Below are positions 16,192-24,998 of a stretch of 64,000 nucleotides of DNA, piece after piece. The translations under genes were made by a program, and so were the position numbers. The notes below the pieces were generated by a model, which saw only the letters and a program-made list of their open reading frames with translations, had not been told where the DNA came from and ran no database searches. Position 1 is the first letter of the stretch. Each line of letters opens with the position of its first letter. This DNA comes from Streptomyces albicerus (lineage in GTDB: Bacteria > Actinomycetota > Actinomycetes > Streptomycetales > Streptomycetaceae): the NCBI RefSeq assembly GCF_008905045.1, contig NZ_VWMY01000016.1, positions 62,001-126,000 on the forward strand, given 5' to 3'.

Positions 16192-17481
16192 ATGCAGCCG
16201 AGCCGTCGGATACCCCCGCGCCGCCGCGCCGCAGCCCTCGTGTCGGTCACCGCTCTCACCCTGGCGGTCAGCACCTCGGCCGGGACCGGACACCTGACGG
16301 CAGGCTCGACGACGGCGGCGGGACCCATCGCGCCGGCCCACTCCTCCCCCCTCGGCCCCTGCATGATCAGCGGCTCGATGGGCGTGGAGATGTCGGAGGG
16401 CATCCCCACCCCGGAGGGCTACTCGCGCTCCACCGGCACGGTCCGGTCCCTGAACCTGATGATCGACTTCTCCGACGCGCCCGGTCAGGGCAGCGCGCTC
16501 GACCGTTACGGCGAGTTCTTCCCGCAGACCACCGACTGGTTCCGCACCAGCTCGTACGGCCGCCTCGACTACCGCCCCGAGGCCCCCATAGGCCGCTGGC
16601 TGCGCATGCCCAAGCCCTTCAGGGCGTACGGGATAGAGCGCGGCGCGCCCTTCGATCCCGGCTACCGCGAGCTGGTCCAGGACATCGTGGCCGCCGCCGA
16701 CCCGACGGTGGACTTCCGGGAGTACGACCTGCTGAACGTCCTGATCACCCCGAACGCGGGACCCTCCGCCCTGGACACGGTCCTGTCGGTCACCTTCGCC
16801 GGCAACACGGAGGCACCGGTCGCGGACGGGGTGCCCGTCGCCAACGCGTCCTTCGTCTACAGCCGCCAGGACGACGGCTCCGGTTCGTACGACGAGACCG
16901 GCTACCGCGTACTCCCCCACGAGAACGGCCACGCCTTCGGGCTGCCCGACCTCTACACCCAGGACGGGGGCGGCGCGGTCGGGCACTGGGACATCATGAG
17001 CGAGGACTGGGGGGCCGACAACGACCTGCTGGGCTGGCACAAGTGGAAGCTCGGCTGGCTGGACGACTCCCAGGTCGGCTGCGCGGCCTCGCCCGGCACG
17101 ACCGAGCACCTCCTGACCCCGCTGACCGAGCCCGGCACGGGCGGCAAGCTCGTCTTCGTGCCGGTCGACTCCAAGACCGGGTACGCGGTCGAACTGCGCA
17201 CCCAGGCGGGCAACGACGAGGCGGTCTGCAAGGCGGGCGTGCTCATCTACAAGGTCGACGCGGACGTCGACACCGGCCACGGCCCGATCAAGGTCGTCGA
17301 CTCCACGAAGGACAGCGGCGGCTGCACCCGCAGCCCGAACGTCCAGGCCGAGCTCTCCGACGCCCCCTTCGCCCCCGGCCAGTACTTCAAGGACCTCGCC
17401 ACCGGCATCCGCGTCACGGTCGCGGGGGCGGACTCGGCGGGGAACCACCGGGTGTACGTGACGCGCGGGGGGCTCCGTTAG
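16192..17481 (+). CDS. Secreted M6-family metalloprotease domain protein
   Basis: 429 residues from the ATG at 16192; a GTG at 16135 is in frame but would put 19 residues ahead of the signal peptide. The signal peptide has an Arg-rich n-region (RRIPPRRRAA) and a hydrophobic core (ALVSVTALTLAVST). The zinc site reads VLPHENGHAFGLPDLY (HExxH), with a downstream Met in 'HWDIMSEDW' resembling the metzincin Met-turn. It resembles immune-inhibitor-A-type extracellular proteases. It starts 265 bp from a divergent TetR gene, but no functional link is evident. Confidence 0.88.
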   Translation: MQPSRRIPPRRRAAALVSVTALTLAVSTSAGTGHLTAGSTTAAGPIAPAHSSPLGPCMISGSMGVEMSEGIPTPEGYSRSTGTVRSLNLMIDFSDAPGQGSALDRYGEFFPQTTDWFRTSSYGRLDYRPEAPIGRWLRMPKPFRAYGIERGAPFDPGYRELVQDIVAAADPTVDFREYDLLNVLITPNAGPSALDTVLSVTFAGNTEAPVADGVPVANASFVYSRQDDGSGSYDETGYRVLPHENGHAFGLPDLYTQDGGGAVGHWDIMSEDWGADNDLLGWHKWKLGWLDDSQVGCAASPGTTEHLLTPLTEPGTGGKLVFVPVDSKTGYAVELRTQAGNDEAVCKAGVLIYKVDADVDTGHGPIKVVDSTKDSGGCTRSPNVQAELSDAPFAPGQYFKDLATGIRVTVAGADSAGNHRVYVTRGGLR

Positions 17482-17524
17482 GGGGGAGCTCCCGTTAGGT
17501 GGCGCCCCTTTAGGTGGCGCACCT

Positions 17525-17570
17525 TTAGGGGCGCGGGGAACTGCGCGACCAGCCACGGACGACCCGCAGC
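17525..17570 (-). repeat. Streptomyces intergenic repeat, copy 4 (inverted, short form)
   Basis: The reverse complement carries 'ctggtcgcgcagttccccgc' and 'gcccct', as in the copies at 19373 and 23523. It is preceded by two direct repeats of 'ttaggtggcgc' (about 17494-17521). Confidence 0.65.
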
Positions 17571-17630
17571 TTCTGTACGACCCTTCCCCCGTATTCATTA
17601 CCGTGTTCAGGACACCGTAACGGGGAGCCC

Positions 17631-19271
17631 ATGTCATCGACCCACCTCACACCGGCCAAGCCCGACGCAGTCGCCCCCCTCATGCGCGGCATCACCGTGC
17701 TGCGCCGGCTCACCGAGGCGGGCGGCACGTCGAGTCTCAGCGGCCTGGAGAAAACCACGGGGCTCGCCAGGTCCACGGTGGACCGGATCGCGGCGACGCT
17801 GGCCCGCATGGGATACGTACGCCTCGACGGCCGGGACGCCGTGCTCGCGCCGAGGCTGATGGAACTGGGCAACGCGTATCTGGCCGCGCTGCGACTGCCC
17901 CGGCTGCTGGACGGCCGGGCCGACGCGCTCGCGGACGAGCTGGACGAGTCGGTGTCGCTGGCGGTCCGCGACCGGGACGGTATCCGCTTCATCCACCAGG
18001 CGACCCGGCGCCGCGCCATGTCCCTGAGCTTCCGCATCGGCGACCCGCTGCCGGCCGAACGGACCGCACCGGGCCCGCTGTTCGCCACGGAGTGGACACC
18101 CGAGGACTGGGCGCGCTGGCGCGAGCGGCGGTCCGCCGACCCGGAGGACCGCGGGTTTCCGGCCGTTCCGCCCCGCGAACACCCCGTCGGGGACGAGGAG
18201 TTCGAGAAGCGGACCCGGGAGGCCGGTGCCCAGGGGTGGGCTCTCGACGATCAGTTGATCGAGCCGGGGCTCGTCGCCCTCTCCATGCCCGTACGGGAGC
18301 ACGGTGGGCGCATCGCCTGTGTGGTGAGCGTGGTCAGCCACACCAGCCGGCACACCGCGGACTCGCTGCGGGACACGTTGCTGCCCCGGCTGCGGGCGAC
18401 CGTACGCGCCATGGAACGGGATCTGCGCGAGGCCCCCGACCGGCCGCCCGCCGCACCCGCCGGGCTCGCCACCTGGACCGGGGCCTCGAAGCAGGAGCTG
18501 GGCCGGGAGTTCATCGAGTCGCTGGCCCGCGGGCTGACCGTGATCACGGCGTTCGGGGAGGGCCGGGCCGAGCTGACGCTCACCGAGGTCGCCCAGGCCA
18601 CGGGTCTCGCGCGGGCGACGGCCCGGCGGGCGCTGATCACCCTGGAGCATCTGGGCTACGTCGCGGCACACGGACGCGCCTTCACCCTGACGCCGCGCGT
18701 CCTCGCCCTCGGCTTCCCCCCTCTCTCCCGTACGACGCTCCCCCAGATCGCGGCCCCGCATCTCGCCGAACTCGCGGACCGGCTGCACGACTCGGCGTCC
18801 CTGGCGGTCCTCACCGGCGACGAGATCCAGTACACGGCCCGCGTCGCCACCAGCCGCATCATGAGCGTCAACATCACGGTCGGCACGCGGCTGCCCGCGT
18901 ACGCGACGTCTCTGGGGCGGGTGATGCTCGCGGACCTGGCCCCGGCCGAGCGTCACCTGCCCGAGCTGCGTGCCCTGACCCCGCACACGGTCACGGATCC
19001 TGCGCTTCTCGCGGCCACTCTGGACCGCGTAAGGGAAGCCGGATACGCCCTGGTCGATGGGGAGTTGGAGGAGGGGCTGCGGTCGATCGCGGTCCCTGTG
19101 CGTGATCGTACGGGGCGGGTCGTGGCGGCCGTGAACGTGGCGATGCACAGTTCACGGCGGACGGTGGCGCAGTGTGTGGGTGAGGTGTTGCCGGAGCTGC
19201 GCGAGACGGTGGGGCGGATCGAGGCGGACCTTCGCGTGGCGGGGCGGTTCACTCGGGTGCCGGTCGCCTGA
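17631..19271 (+). CDS. Tandem (double) IclR-family regulator
   Basis: 546 residues with two complete IclR modules in one chain. Module 1 (about 15-265) has the HTH 'LSGLEKTTGLARSTVDRIAA' and effector-domain motifs 'DESVSLAVRDRDGIRFIHQA' and 'HTSRHTADSLRDTLLPRLR'. Module 2 (about 290-540) has the HTH 'TEVAQATGLARATARRALIT' and 'HDSASLAVLTGDEIQYTARV'. Typical IclR proteins are about 260 residues, so this looks like a duplication and fusion. The second module resembles the PcaR/PobR type that senses aromatic acids. No adjacent catabolic gene shows its target. A strong hairpin follows. Confidence 0.88.
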   Translation: MSSTHLTPAKPDAVAPLMRGITVLRRLTEAGGTSSLSGLEKTTGLARSTVDRIAATLARMGYVRLDGRDAVLAPRLMELGNAYLAALRLPRLLDGRADALADELDESVSLAVRDRDGIRFIHQATRRRAMSLSFRIGDPLPAERTAPGPLFATEWTPEDWARWRERRSADPEDRGFPAVPPREHPVGDEEFEKRTREAGAQGWALDDQLIEPGLVALSMPVREHGGRIACVVSVVSHTSRHTADSLRDTLLPRLRATVRAMERDLREAPDRPPAAPAGLATWTGASKQELGREFIESLARGLTVITAFGEGRAELTLTEVAQATGLARATARRALITLEHLGYVAAHGRAFTLTPRVLALGFPPLSRTTLPQIAAPHLAELADRLHDSASLAVLTGDEIQYTARVATSRIMSVNITVGTRLPAYATSLGRVMLADLAPAERHLPELRALTPHTVTDPALLAATLDRVREAGYALVDGELEEGLRSIAVPVRDRTGRVVAAVNVAMHSSRRTVAQCVGEVLPELRETVGRIEADLRVAGRFTRVPVA

Positions 19272-19290
19272 CCGGCGGGGCGACGGTGAC

Positions 19291-19338
19291 GCGGGGCGGG
19301 TACGAGGTCGGCCGGAGCCGTTCTCGTACCCGCCCCGC
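19291..19338. terminator. Bidirectional terminator hairpin
   Basis: A perfect 16-bp stem, GCGGGGCGGGTACGAG (19291-19306) against 19323-19338. It lies between the convergent IclR and MFS genes. Confidence 0.85.
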
Positions 19339-19372
19339 GGTGGAGCGCTTCGCGCGATGGGTTGTGTCGATC

Positions 19373-19426
19373 GTGCGGGTTCGTGGGGGCTGGTCGCGCA
19401 GTTCCCCGCGCCCCTAAAGGGGCGCC
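19373..19426 (+). repeat. Streptomyces intergenic repeat, copy 5 (short form)
   Basis: Reads gtgcgggttcgtgggggctg then gtcgcgcagttccccgcgcc, ending 'cctaaaggggcgcc'. Its tail encodes the last codons and the TAG stop of the leftward MFS gene. Confidence 0.7.
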
Positions 19427-20946
19427 CCGGCGAGCTCAGTCGGAGTGGGCTCGTCCGTCGTGTCCCCGGAAGTCGCCACTGTGGCCGTGTCCTTGCCGCC
19501 CCTCATCAGGAAGAAGGCCAGGACCGCCGCGCCCACCACCCCCGCCGCGCCCACCATGAAGCTGGCGGACATCGCGCTGGTGAAGGCGTCGTGCGTGGCC
19601 GTCAGCAGGCCGGCGTCCTTGGTGCCGTCGGCCACCGCGAGGGCGTCGCCGATCGAGTGGCGGGCGGTTTCGGGGGCGTCGGCCGGCATGTTCTTCGTGA
19701 AGGTGCTGGAGAGGACGGCGCCGAGGATGGCGACGCCGAGGGCGGCACCGGCCTGCTGGACGGTGTCGTTGAGCGCGGAGCCGACGCCGGCGTGCTCGTC
19801 GGGGATGGCACCCATCATGGCCGACATCGCCGCGGGCATCGCGAAACCGCCGCCCGCGCCCATCAGGCACATCGCACCGGCGAGGACACCCCAGCCGCTC
19901 TCCGTGCTCAGCGTGGACAGCAGGCCGAACCCGGCGGCGATGACGAGGAGTCCGAAGACCGCCATGGCGCGGTTGCCGGTCCTGGTGAGCAGGGCGGCAC
20001 CGACGCTGTTGAAGACCAGCGTGGCGACGGCCAGCGGCATGAAGGCGAGGCCTGCCTCGGTGGCGCTGTAGCCGGGGACGAACTGCAGGTACTGCGTGAG
20101 GACCAGCATCAGGCCGCCGTTGGCGAGGGTCAGCAGGACGAGCGAGAAGCTGGCGCCGGTGAACACGCGGTTCTTGAAGAGCTGGACGGGGACCATCGGG
20201 GACTTGGAGCGCGCCTCCCAGACGGCGAACGTCACCAGGCTCAGCACGGTCACGGCCAGCGAGATCTGCGCGTTCAGGTGGCCGAGGCCGCCCTTGGGCA
20301 GCTCGACGATCGTCCAGACGAGCGCGGTCATGCCGACCATCGAGAGGACCATGCCGACCGGGTCGGCCTTGCGCCAGGGGCCCTTGGACTCCGGCATCAG
20401 GATGAGTGCGGCCACGATGGCGAGAATCGCGATGGGGATGTTGATGAGGAACACGACGCCCCACCAGAACTCGGCGAGCAGGGCGCCGCCGAGCACCGGG
20501 CCGCCGACCAGACCGACCATCGCGACGGCGCTCCACGCGGCGATCGCCTTCGGCCGCTCCTCGTCGTCGAAGACCGTGATGAGGATCGACAGCGTGCTGG
20601 GCATCACCAGGGCGCCACCGACGCCCATCAACACCCTTCCCAGGATGAGCAGTTCGGGTGTGGTGGCCTCCATCGCCACCACTGAGGCGGCTCCGAAGAG
20701 CGCCAGCCCGATGACCATGACCTTCCGGCGCCCGAACTTGTCGGACAGGCTCCCCGCGGTCAGCAGCAGACCGGCGAAGACCAGCATGTACGAGTCGAGG
20801 ATCCACTGCAGATCCGACGCGCTCGCCTTCAGGTCCTCGGCGATCGTCGGGATCGCGACGGTGAGAACCATGTTGTCGATGACCAGCACCAAGGTGCTGA
20901 GGCACAACACGATCAGGATGAGCCAGCGGCGCGGGTGACGGTCCAT
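19414..20946 (-). CDS. MFS transporter, DHA2 family
   Basis: 510 residues from the ATG at 20946 (MDRHPRRWLILIVLCLS), with GAAAGG and GGAAG just upstream. It has 14-TM DHA2 architecture: 'VLVIDNMVLTVAIPTIAEDL' in helix 1, motif A 'GSLSDKFGRRKVMVIG' and 'LINIPIAILAIVAALIL'. It is a probable antibiotic or antiseptic exporter of unknown substrate. The final residues GAPL and the stop fall inside an intergenic repeat copy, so the C-terminus has been reshaped by the repeat. Its 260-bp upstream region contains no palindrome as clear as those of the other exporters. Confidence 0.9.
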   Translation of the reverse strand: MDRHPRRWLILIVLCLSTLVLVIDNMVLTVAIPTIAEDLKASASDLQWILDSYMLVFAGLLLTAGSLSDKFGRRKVMVIGLALFGAASVVAMEATTPELLILGRVLMGVGGALVMPSTLSILITVFDDEERPKAIAAWSAVAMVGLVGGPVLGGALLAEFWWGVVFLINIPIAILAIVAALILMPESKGPWRKADPVGMVLSMVGMTALVWTIVELPKGGLGHLNAQISLAVTVLSLVTFAVWEARSKSPMVPVQLFKNRVFTGASFSLVLLTLANGGLMLVLTQYLQFVPGYSATEAGLAFMPLAVATLVFNSVGAALLTRTGNRAMAVFGLLVIAAGFGLLSTLSTESGWGVLAGAMCLMGAGGGFAMPAAMSAMMGAIPDEHAGVGSALNDTVQQAGAALGVAILGAVLSSTFTKNMPADAPETARHSIGDALAVADGTKDAGLLTATHDAFTSAMSASFMVGAAGVVGAAVLAFFLMRGGKDTATVATSGDTTDEPTPTELAGAPL

Positions 20947-21209
20947 CTTCCAGCCTTTCGAGCGGTACGGGCCTGACGGGGCGTGGATCACGGATGAGGC
21001 ATGCACGGCGTCCTGGACGGGACGCCGTGCGCTCACATGGAACAACGTACCCCGATGCGAACAGCGTGCGCAACGGGGAACGATGTACCCAGCGGCCTGC
21101 ACCTCCGCCCTACGTCCGCGGCCTACGCCTGCGACCTACGCCTTAGGTACCGCTGACACTGGGCCGTCGGCCCGATCCCCTTGGCGCGAAGGGAAGTTAG
21201 CGTCGCGGC

Positions 21210-21848
21210 ATGCGTATAGGGATTCTCGGCACGGGCAATGTGGCCCGTGCGCTGGCAGCCGGCTGGTCCGCCGCGGGGCACGACGTCGCGCTCGGGTCAC
21301 GCAGGCCGAAGGAACGTACCGATGTGACGGACGCGGGCTTCGCGGTCGTGGGGCTCGACGAGGCGGTCGCGGACGCGGAGGTGGTGGTCAACGCGACTCC
21401 CGGCACCGTGTCCGTGGACGTGCTGCGCTCGGTCGGAGCGGCGGCCCTCGCCGGGAAGACGCTGGTCGACGTGGGCGTCGGGCTGTCCGACGACTTCACC
21501 GAGCTGGCGCACCCCAACAGCAGCCTGGGAGAGCTGATCCAGGAGGCGTTCCCCGAGACCGCGGTCGTCAAGACGCTGTGCACGATGGACGCGTCCGTGA
21601 TGGTGGAGCCGGGCACGCTGGACGGTCCCAGCACCGTCTTCCTGTCCGGCGACAGCGACGCGGCCAAGCAGCTCACCGGCCGGCTGCTCGGCGACCTGGG
21701 CTGGCCCTCGTCATCACAGCTGGACATCGGCGGCATCGGCACCGCGCGCGGTCAGGAGCACTTCGCCCTGTTCTTCACCGGCATCGCGGGCGGCCTGGGC
21801 ACCCACGTCTTCAACATCAACGTCGTTACGCGCCCTTCCTCGCCGTGA
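21210..21848 (+). CDS. NADPH-binding F420-dependent-type oxidoreductase (NAD(P)-binding domain protein)
   Basis: 212 residues. The N-terminal Rossmann motif MRIGILGTGNVARALAAGW and the Arg pair in 'GSRRPKE' indicate NADPH preference. The length and fold match the F420_oxidored (NADPH:F420 reductase-like) family. The C-terminus 'GQEHFALFFTGIAGGLGTHV' is also typical. The exact substrate is unknown. The last 23 bp overlap the convergent TetR gene. Confidence 0.8.
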   Translation: MRIGILGTGNVARALAAGWSAAGHDVALGSRRPKERTDVTDAGFAVVGLDEAVADAEVVVNATPGTVSVDVLRSVGAAALAGKTLVDVGVGLSDDFTELAHPNSSLGELIQEAFPETAVVKTLCTMDASVMVEPGTLDGPSTVFLSGDSDAAKQLTGRLLGDLGWPSSSQLDIGGIGTARGQEHFALFFTGIAGGLGTHVFNINVVTRPSSP

Positions 21849-22545
21849 CGCGGGAGGGCGGGGGCGCATGCTCGGCCCCCGCCCTTCCCTCCCGCCGACC
21901 CGAAGCCACCAGCCCTTTCAGCGCCACCTCCGTGGCCAGTCTCGGCAACAGCAGCGCCCAGAAGCGGGTCAGCATGGACCGCGACAGCCACTGCGCGTTC
22001 CGGCTGCCCAGTGCCCCGAAGCCCACGGTGGCCGCGACCACGGCGTGGGCCGCGTCCTGCGGCGACACGTCCCGCGCCAGCGCGCCCTCCCGGGCGGCCT
22101 CGGCCAGTACGCCCTCCACCCAGGTCTGCCACCGCCACCGCAGATCCGCCGCGGCCGCGACGGGCACGGGGCTCTCGCTCAAGTCGAACCCGGCCCGCAG
22201 GATCACGTCGTGCCGGAGCCCGCGGAGTAGTGCGTGCGTGGCGTCCACCAGCACTTGCAGGGCCCCGCCGGTCTCCGCCGATCCGCCCTCACCCCTGCCC
22301 GCGGCCCCTCCCCCGGCCCGGCCTTCGACCGTGATCTGCCGCAGCCGCTGCGCCGCCGCCTCCCACACCGCCGCGGCCAGCGCCGCCTTGCTGGCGAAGT
22401 GGAAGTGCAGCGCGCCGTTGCTGACCCCGGCGCGCGTACTGATCGTGGACAGGGAGACGACGTCGAAGCCGTCCCTACTGAAGAGCTCAGCCGCCGACTC
22501 GATCAACGCGTTGCGCGTACGTACCGCGCGTTCCTGTTGGGCCAT
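21826..22545 (-). CDS. TetR regulator of the gamma-butyrolactone-receptor (ScbR/ArpA-like) type
   Basis: 239 residues from the ATG at 22545 (MAQQERAVRTRNALI), with GGAG 8 nt upstream. The HTH 'DVVSLSTISTRAGVSNGALH' followed by FHFASKAALA matches autoregulator receptors (consensus GALYFHF). A Gly-rich insert (about 75-90) is unusual. It could be a true or a pseudo receptor. No afsA-type synthase is in the window. A palindrome resembling an autoregulatory element lies 56 bp upstream. Confidence 0.8.
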   Translation of the reverse strand: MAQQERAVRTRNALIESAAELFSRDGFDVVSLSTISTRAGVSNGALHFHFASKAALAAAVWEAAAQRLRQITVEGRAGGGAAGRGEGGSAETGGALQVLVDATHALLRGLRHDVILRAGFDLSESPVPVAAAADLRWRWQTWVEGVLAEAAREGALARDVSPQDAAHAVVAATVGFGALGSRNAQWLSRSMLTRFWALLLPRLATEVALKGLVASGRREGRAGAEHAPPPSRVTARKGA

Positions 22546-22600
22546 CAGAGCGCTCCGTTGCTGCGGGGTGGCATGCCCAGAGAGGCAGATCCAAAGTAAC

Positions 22601-22618
22601 AAACCGCGCGTGCGGTTT
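22601..22618. promoter_or_regulatory. ARE-like operator AAACCG-N6-CGGTTT
   Basis: A perfect 6-bp inverted repeat with 6-bp spacer, embedded in 'ACAAACCGCGCG' and 'TGCGGTTTCC'. The AAACnn/nnGTTT arms resemble ARE sites of butyrolactone receptors. It lies 56 bp upstream of the ScbR-like gene. Confidence 0.55.
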
Positions 22619-22636
22619 CCATCCCGATGCACATAC

Positions 22637-22713
22637 CAATGAGTCGTAGTCATTGAAGTGGAACGGTGTTCGCAGGTCTTGGATGGCGTACGCTTGATGC
22701 GTAAGGTGTACGC
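22637..22713. promoter_or_regulatory. Further palindromes in the divergent tetR-tetR region
   Basis: CAATGA-N7-TCATTG spans 22637-22655. TACGC-ttgat-GCGTA spans 22689-22703, enclosed by GCGTAC (22686-22691) and GTACGC (22708-22713). The latter pair is 47-74 bp upstream of the rightward TetR gene and is its likely own operator. Confidence 0.45.
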
Positions 22714-22759
22714 AGCATTCGTAAGCGCCCGGCCACCGTCCGACCACAGAGCAGGAGCG

Positions 22760-23497
22760 ATGTCTGCCATGCCCACTCAGAAGCAGCCCATCCAGTCGGT
22801 GTGGACCAGGCCGCACGGCAAGCGGGAACAGCCCGCCCTGAGCCGGGAACAGATCGTCGCGCAAGCCGTCCAACTGCTCGACACGGAAGGCATCGACGCG
22901 TTGAGCATGCGCAAGCTGGGCAACCGACTCGGCGCGGGCGCCACGTCCCTCTACCGGCACGTGGCCAACAAGGACGAGCTGATCGAGCTGGCCGTCGACG
23001 AGATCTACGGCGAGATCGAGGTCCCGGACTCCGCGGACCCGGCCCGCTGGCGCGCCGACGTGGCCCACTGCGCGCGGAGTCTGCGCGCGACGATGCTGCG
23101 CCATCCCTGGATCGCCTCCGTGCTCGGCGAGATGGGCATGTCCTATCTCGGGCCGAACGCGATGCGGATGTCCGAGACCCTGCTCACCGTTCTCACCCGG
23201 GCCGGCTTTCCTTCCGCCGAGGCCGATCTCGCGGGGGCGACGGTTGTCTCGTACGTCACCGGTATGGCCAGCAGTGAGGCCGCCTGGCTGAACGTGCTGG
23301 CGCGCAGTGGGCAGACCGAGCGGGAGTATGTGGAGAGTCTCTGGCCTGCCGCCGAGGCGGCCGCCCAGGCATATCCCCGTCTGCGTGAGGAGTACGCCGG
23401 GCAGCGGGACCAGGATCCGGGGGCTACGCGGGAGAAGGGGTTCCAGTACGGGTTGGATCGGGTGCTGGATGGTTTGGAGACGCGGGTCACTCGGTGA
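22760..23497 (+). CDS. TetR/AcrR family regulator with TetR_C-type effector domain
   Basis: 245 residues from the ATG at 22760, preceded by AGGAG. The HTH is 'LSREQIVAQAVQLLDTEGID' followed by 'ALSMRKLGNRLGAGATSLYR'. The C-terminal domain with 'WRADVAHCARSLRATMLRHP' resembles the tetracycline-repressor-like C-terminal class. It is divergent from the ScbR-like gene. No transporter lies next to it, so the target is unknown. Confidence 0.88.
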   Translation: MSAMPTQKQPIQSVWTRPHGKREQPALSREQIVAQAVQLLDTEGIDALSMRKLGNRLGAGATSLYRHVANKDELIELAVDEIYGEIEVPDSADPARWRADVAHCARSLRATMLRHPWIASVLGEMGMSYLGPNAMRMSETLLTVLTRAGFPSAEADLAGATVVSYVTGMASSEAAWLNVLARSGQTEREYVESLWPAAEAAAQAYPRLREEYAGQRDQDPGATREKGFQYGLDRVLDGLETRVTR

Positions 23498-23522
23498 CGC
23501 CCCCGGGGAGGGTCGTTGTGCG

Positions 23523-23569
23523 TCTGCGGGTCGTGGGGGCTGGTCGCGCAGTTCCCCGCGCCCCTGAAA
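23523..23569 (+). repeat. Streptomyces intergenic repeat, copy 6 (short form)
   Basis: tctgcgggtcgtgggggctg followed by gtcgcgcagttccccgcgcc. It lies between the convergent TetR and gudD genes. Confidence 0.7.
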
Positions 23570-23617
23570 GGTGGGCGGTTGCCGATGCCCCAAGAAAGAA
23601 GGGCGCGGCGCCTTCTT

Positions 23618-24946
23618 CTAGCGGACCAGGCAAGGGCGCTTCGCATCGAACTGCCAGCCAGGGATGAGGTATTGCATGCCTGCTGCGTCGTCCCTCGCGC
23701 CCAGGGCCTTCTCCTTGTAGAGGTCGTGGGCGGCCAAGAGGCGGTCCATGTCCAACTGGATGCCCAGGCCTGGGGTGTTCGGGACGGCGATCTCTCCGTC
23801 GGTGATCCGGGGCGGGGTGACCGTCAGCCGTTCCAGGCCCTCCTGCCAGATCCAGTGGGTGTCAAGGGCGTTGTAGTCGCCGGGGGCCGCGGCTCCGCAG
23901 TGGGTGACCATGGCGAGTGAGATGTCGAAGTGGTTGTTGGAGTGGCAGCCCCAGGTCAGGCCCATCGCGTTGCACAGCTGGGCCACGCGTACCGAGCCCT
24001 GCATGGTCCAGAAGTGCGGGTCGGCGAGCGGGATGGAGACCGACTGCAGGGCCAGGGCGTGGGTCAGCTGCCGCCAGTCCGTGGCGATCATGTTGGTCGC
24101 CGTGGGCAGGCCGGTGGCTCGGCGGAACTCGGCCAGGATCTCCCGGCCGGAGTAACCGCCCTCGGCTCCGCACGGGTCCTCCGCGTAGGCGAGGGTGCCC
24201 AGCAGCGGCGCACACAGCTCGACCGCCTCGCGCAGCGACCAGGCGCCGTTCGGGTCGAGGGTGATCCGTGCCTCGGGGAAACGGTCCTTGAGCGCCCGTA
24301 CGGCCTTGACCTCCTCGGCGCCCGCCAGGACTCCGCCCTTGAGCTTGAAGTCCCGGAAGCCGTACAGGTCGTAGGCCGCCTCGGCCTGCCGGACGATCGC
24401 CTCGGGCGTCAGTGCCTCCTCGTGCCGGACGCGGTACCAGTCGATGTCCGAGTCGGGCTCGCGGACGTACTCCAGGTCGGTGCGGTCGGGGTCGCCGACG
24501 TAGAAGAGATAGCCCAACACCCGTACGGAATCCCGCTGTTGGCCGTCGCCGAGGAGGGCCGCGACCGGTACGTCGAGGTGCTGGCCCAGGAGGTCGAGCA
24601 GCGCCGACTCGACGGCCGTGACGGCGTGCACGGTGGTCCGCAGGTCGAAGGTCTGGGCGCCGCGGCCGCCGGAGTCCCGGTCCGCGAACCGGCCGCCGAT
24701 CTCGCGCAGGACGCGCTTGTAGTCGCCCACCTTCGCGCCGACGACCAGGGATTCGGCGTCCCGGAGGGTCTGCGTGATCTTCTCGCCGCCTGGCACCTCC
24801 CCCAGTCCCGTACGGCCCTCGGAGTCCTGGAGGACGACGATGTTGCGGGTGAAGTAGGGGCCGTGCGCGCCGGAGAGGTTCAGCTCCATGCAGTCGCGGC
24901 CGGCGACGGGGTAGACGGCGAAGCGGGTGACGGTCGGCTGGCTCAT
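23618..24946 (-). CDS. gudD: Glucarate dehydratase
   Basis: 442 residues, enolase superfamily. The N-terminus '[20 protein letters not shown]' is distinctive for glucarate dehydratase. Catalytic elements are the Lys pair in 'DFKLKGG', metal ligands starting with '[13 protein letters not shown]' and 'YAEDPCG', and the general-base His in '[13 protein letters not shown]'. It dehydrates D-glucarate (and L-idarate in many members) to 5-keto-4-deoxy-D-glucarate. It is last in the kdgD-permease-gudD gene set, 52 bp behind the permease. Confidence 0.95.
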   Translation of the reverse strand: MSQPTVTRFAVYPVAGRDCMELNLSGAHGPYFTRNIVVLQDSEGRTGLGEVPGGEKITQTLRDAESLVVGAKVGDYKRVLREIGGRFADRDSGGRGAQTFDLRTTVHAVTAVESALLDLLGQHLDVPVAALLGDGQQRDSVRVLGYLFYVGDPDRTDLEYVREPDSDIDWYRVRHEEALTPEAIVRQAEAAYDLYGFRDFKLKGGVLAGAEEVKAVRALKDRFPEARITLDPNGAWSLREAVELCAPLLGTLAYAEDPCGAEGGYSGREILAEFRRATGLPTATNMIATDWRQLTHALALQSVSIPLADPHFWTMQGSVRVAQLCNAMGLTWGCHSNNHFDISLAMVTHCGAAAPGDYNALDTHWIWQEGLERLTVTPPRITDGEIAVPNTPGLGIQLDMDRLLAAHDLYKEKALGARDDAAGMQYLIPGWQFDAKRPCLVR

Positions 24947-24998
24947 GATGGTCGAAGTCCTTGTGTATGAGGGGGAGTCGGGGCTGGGGTCAGCGGCT

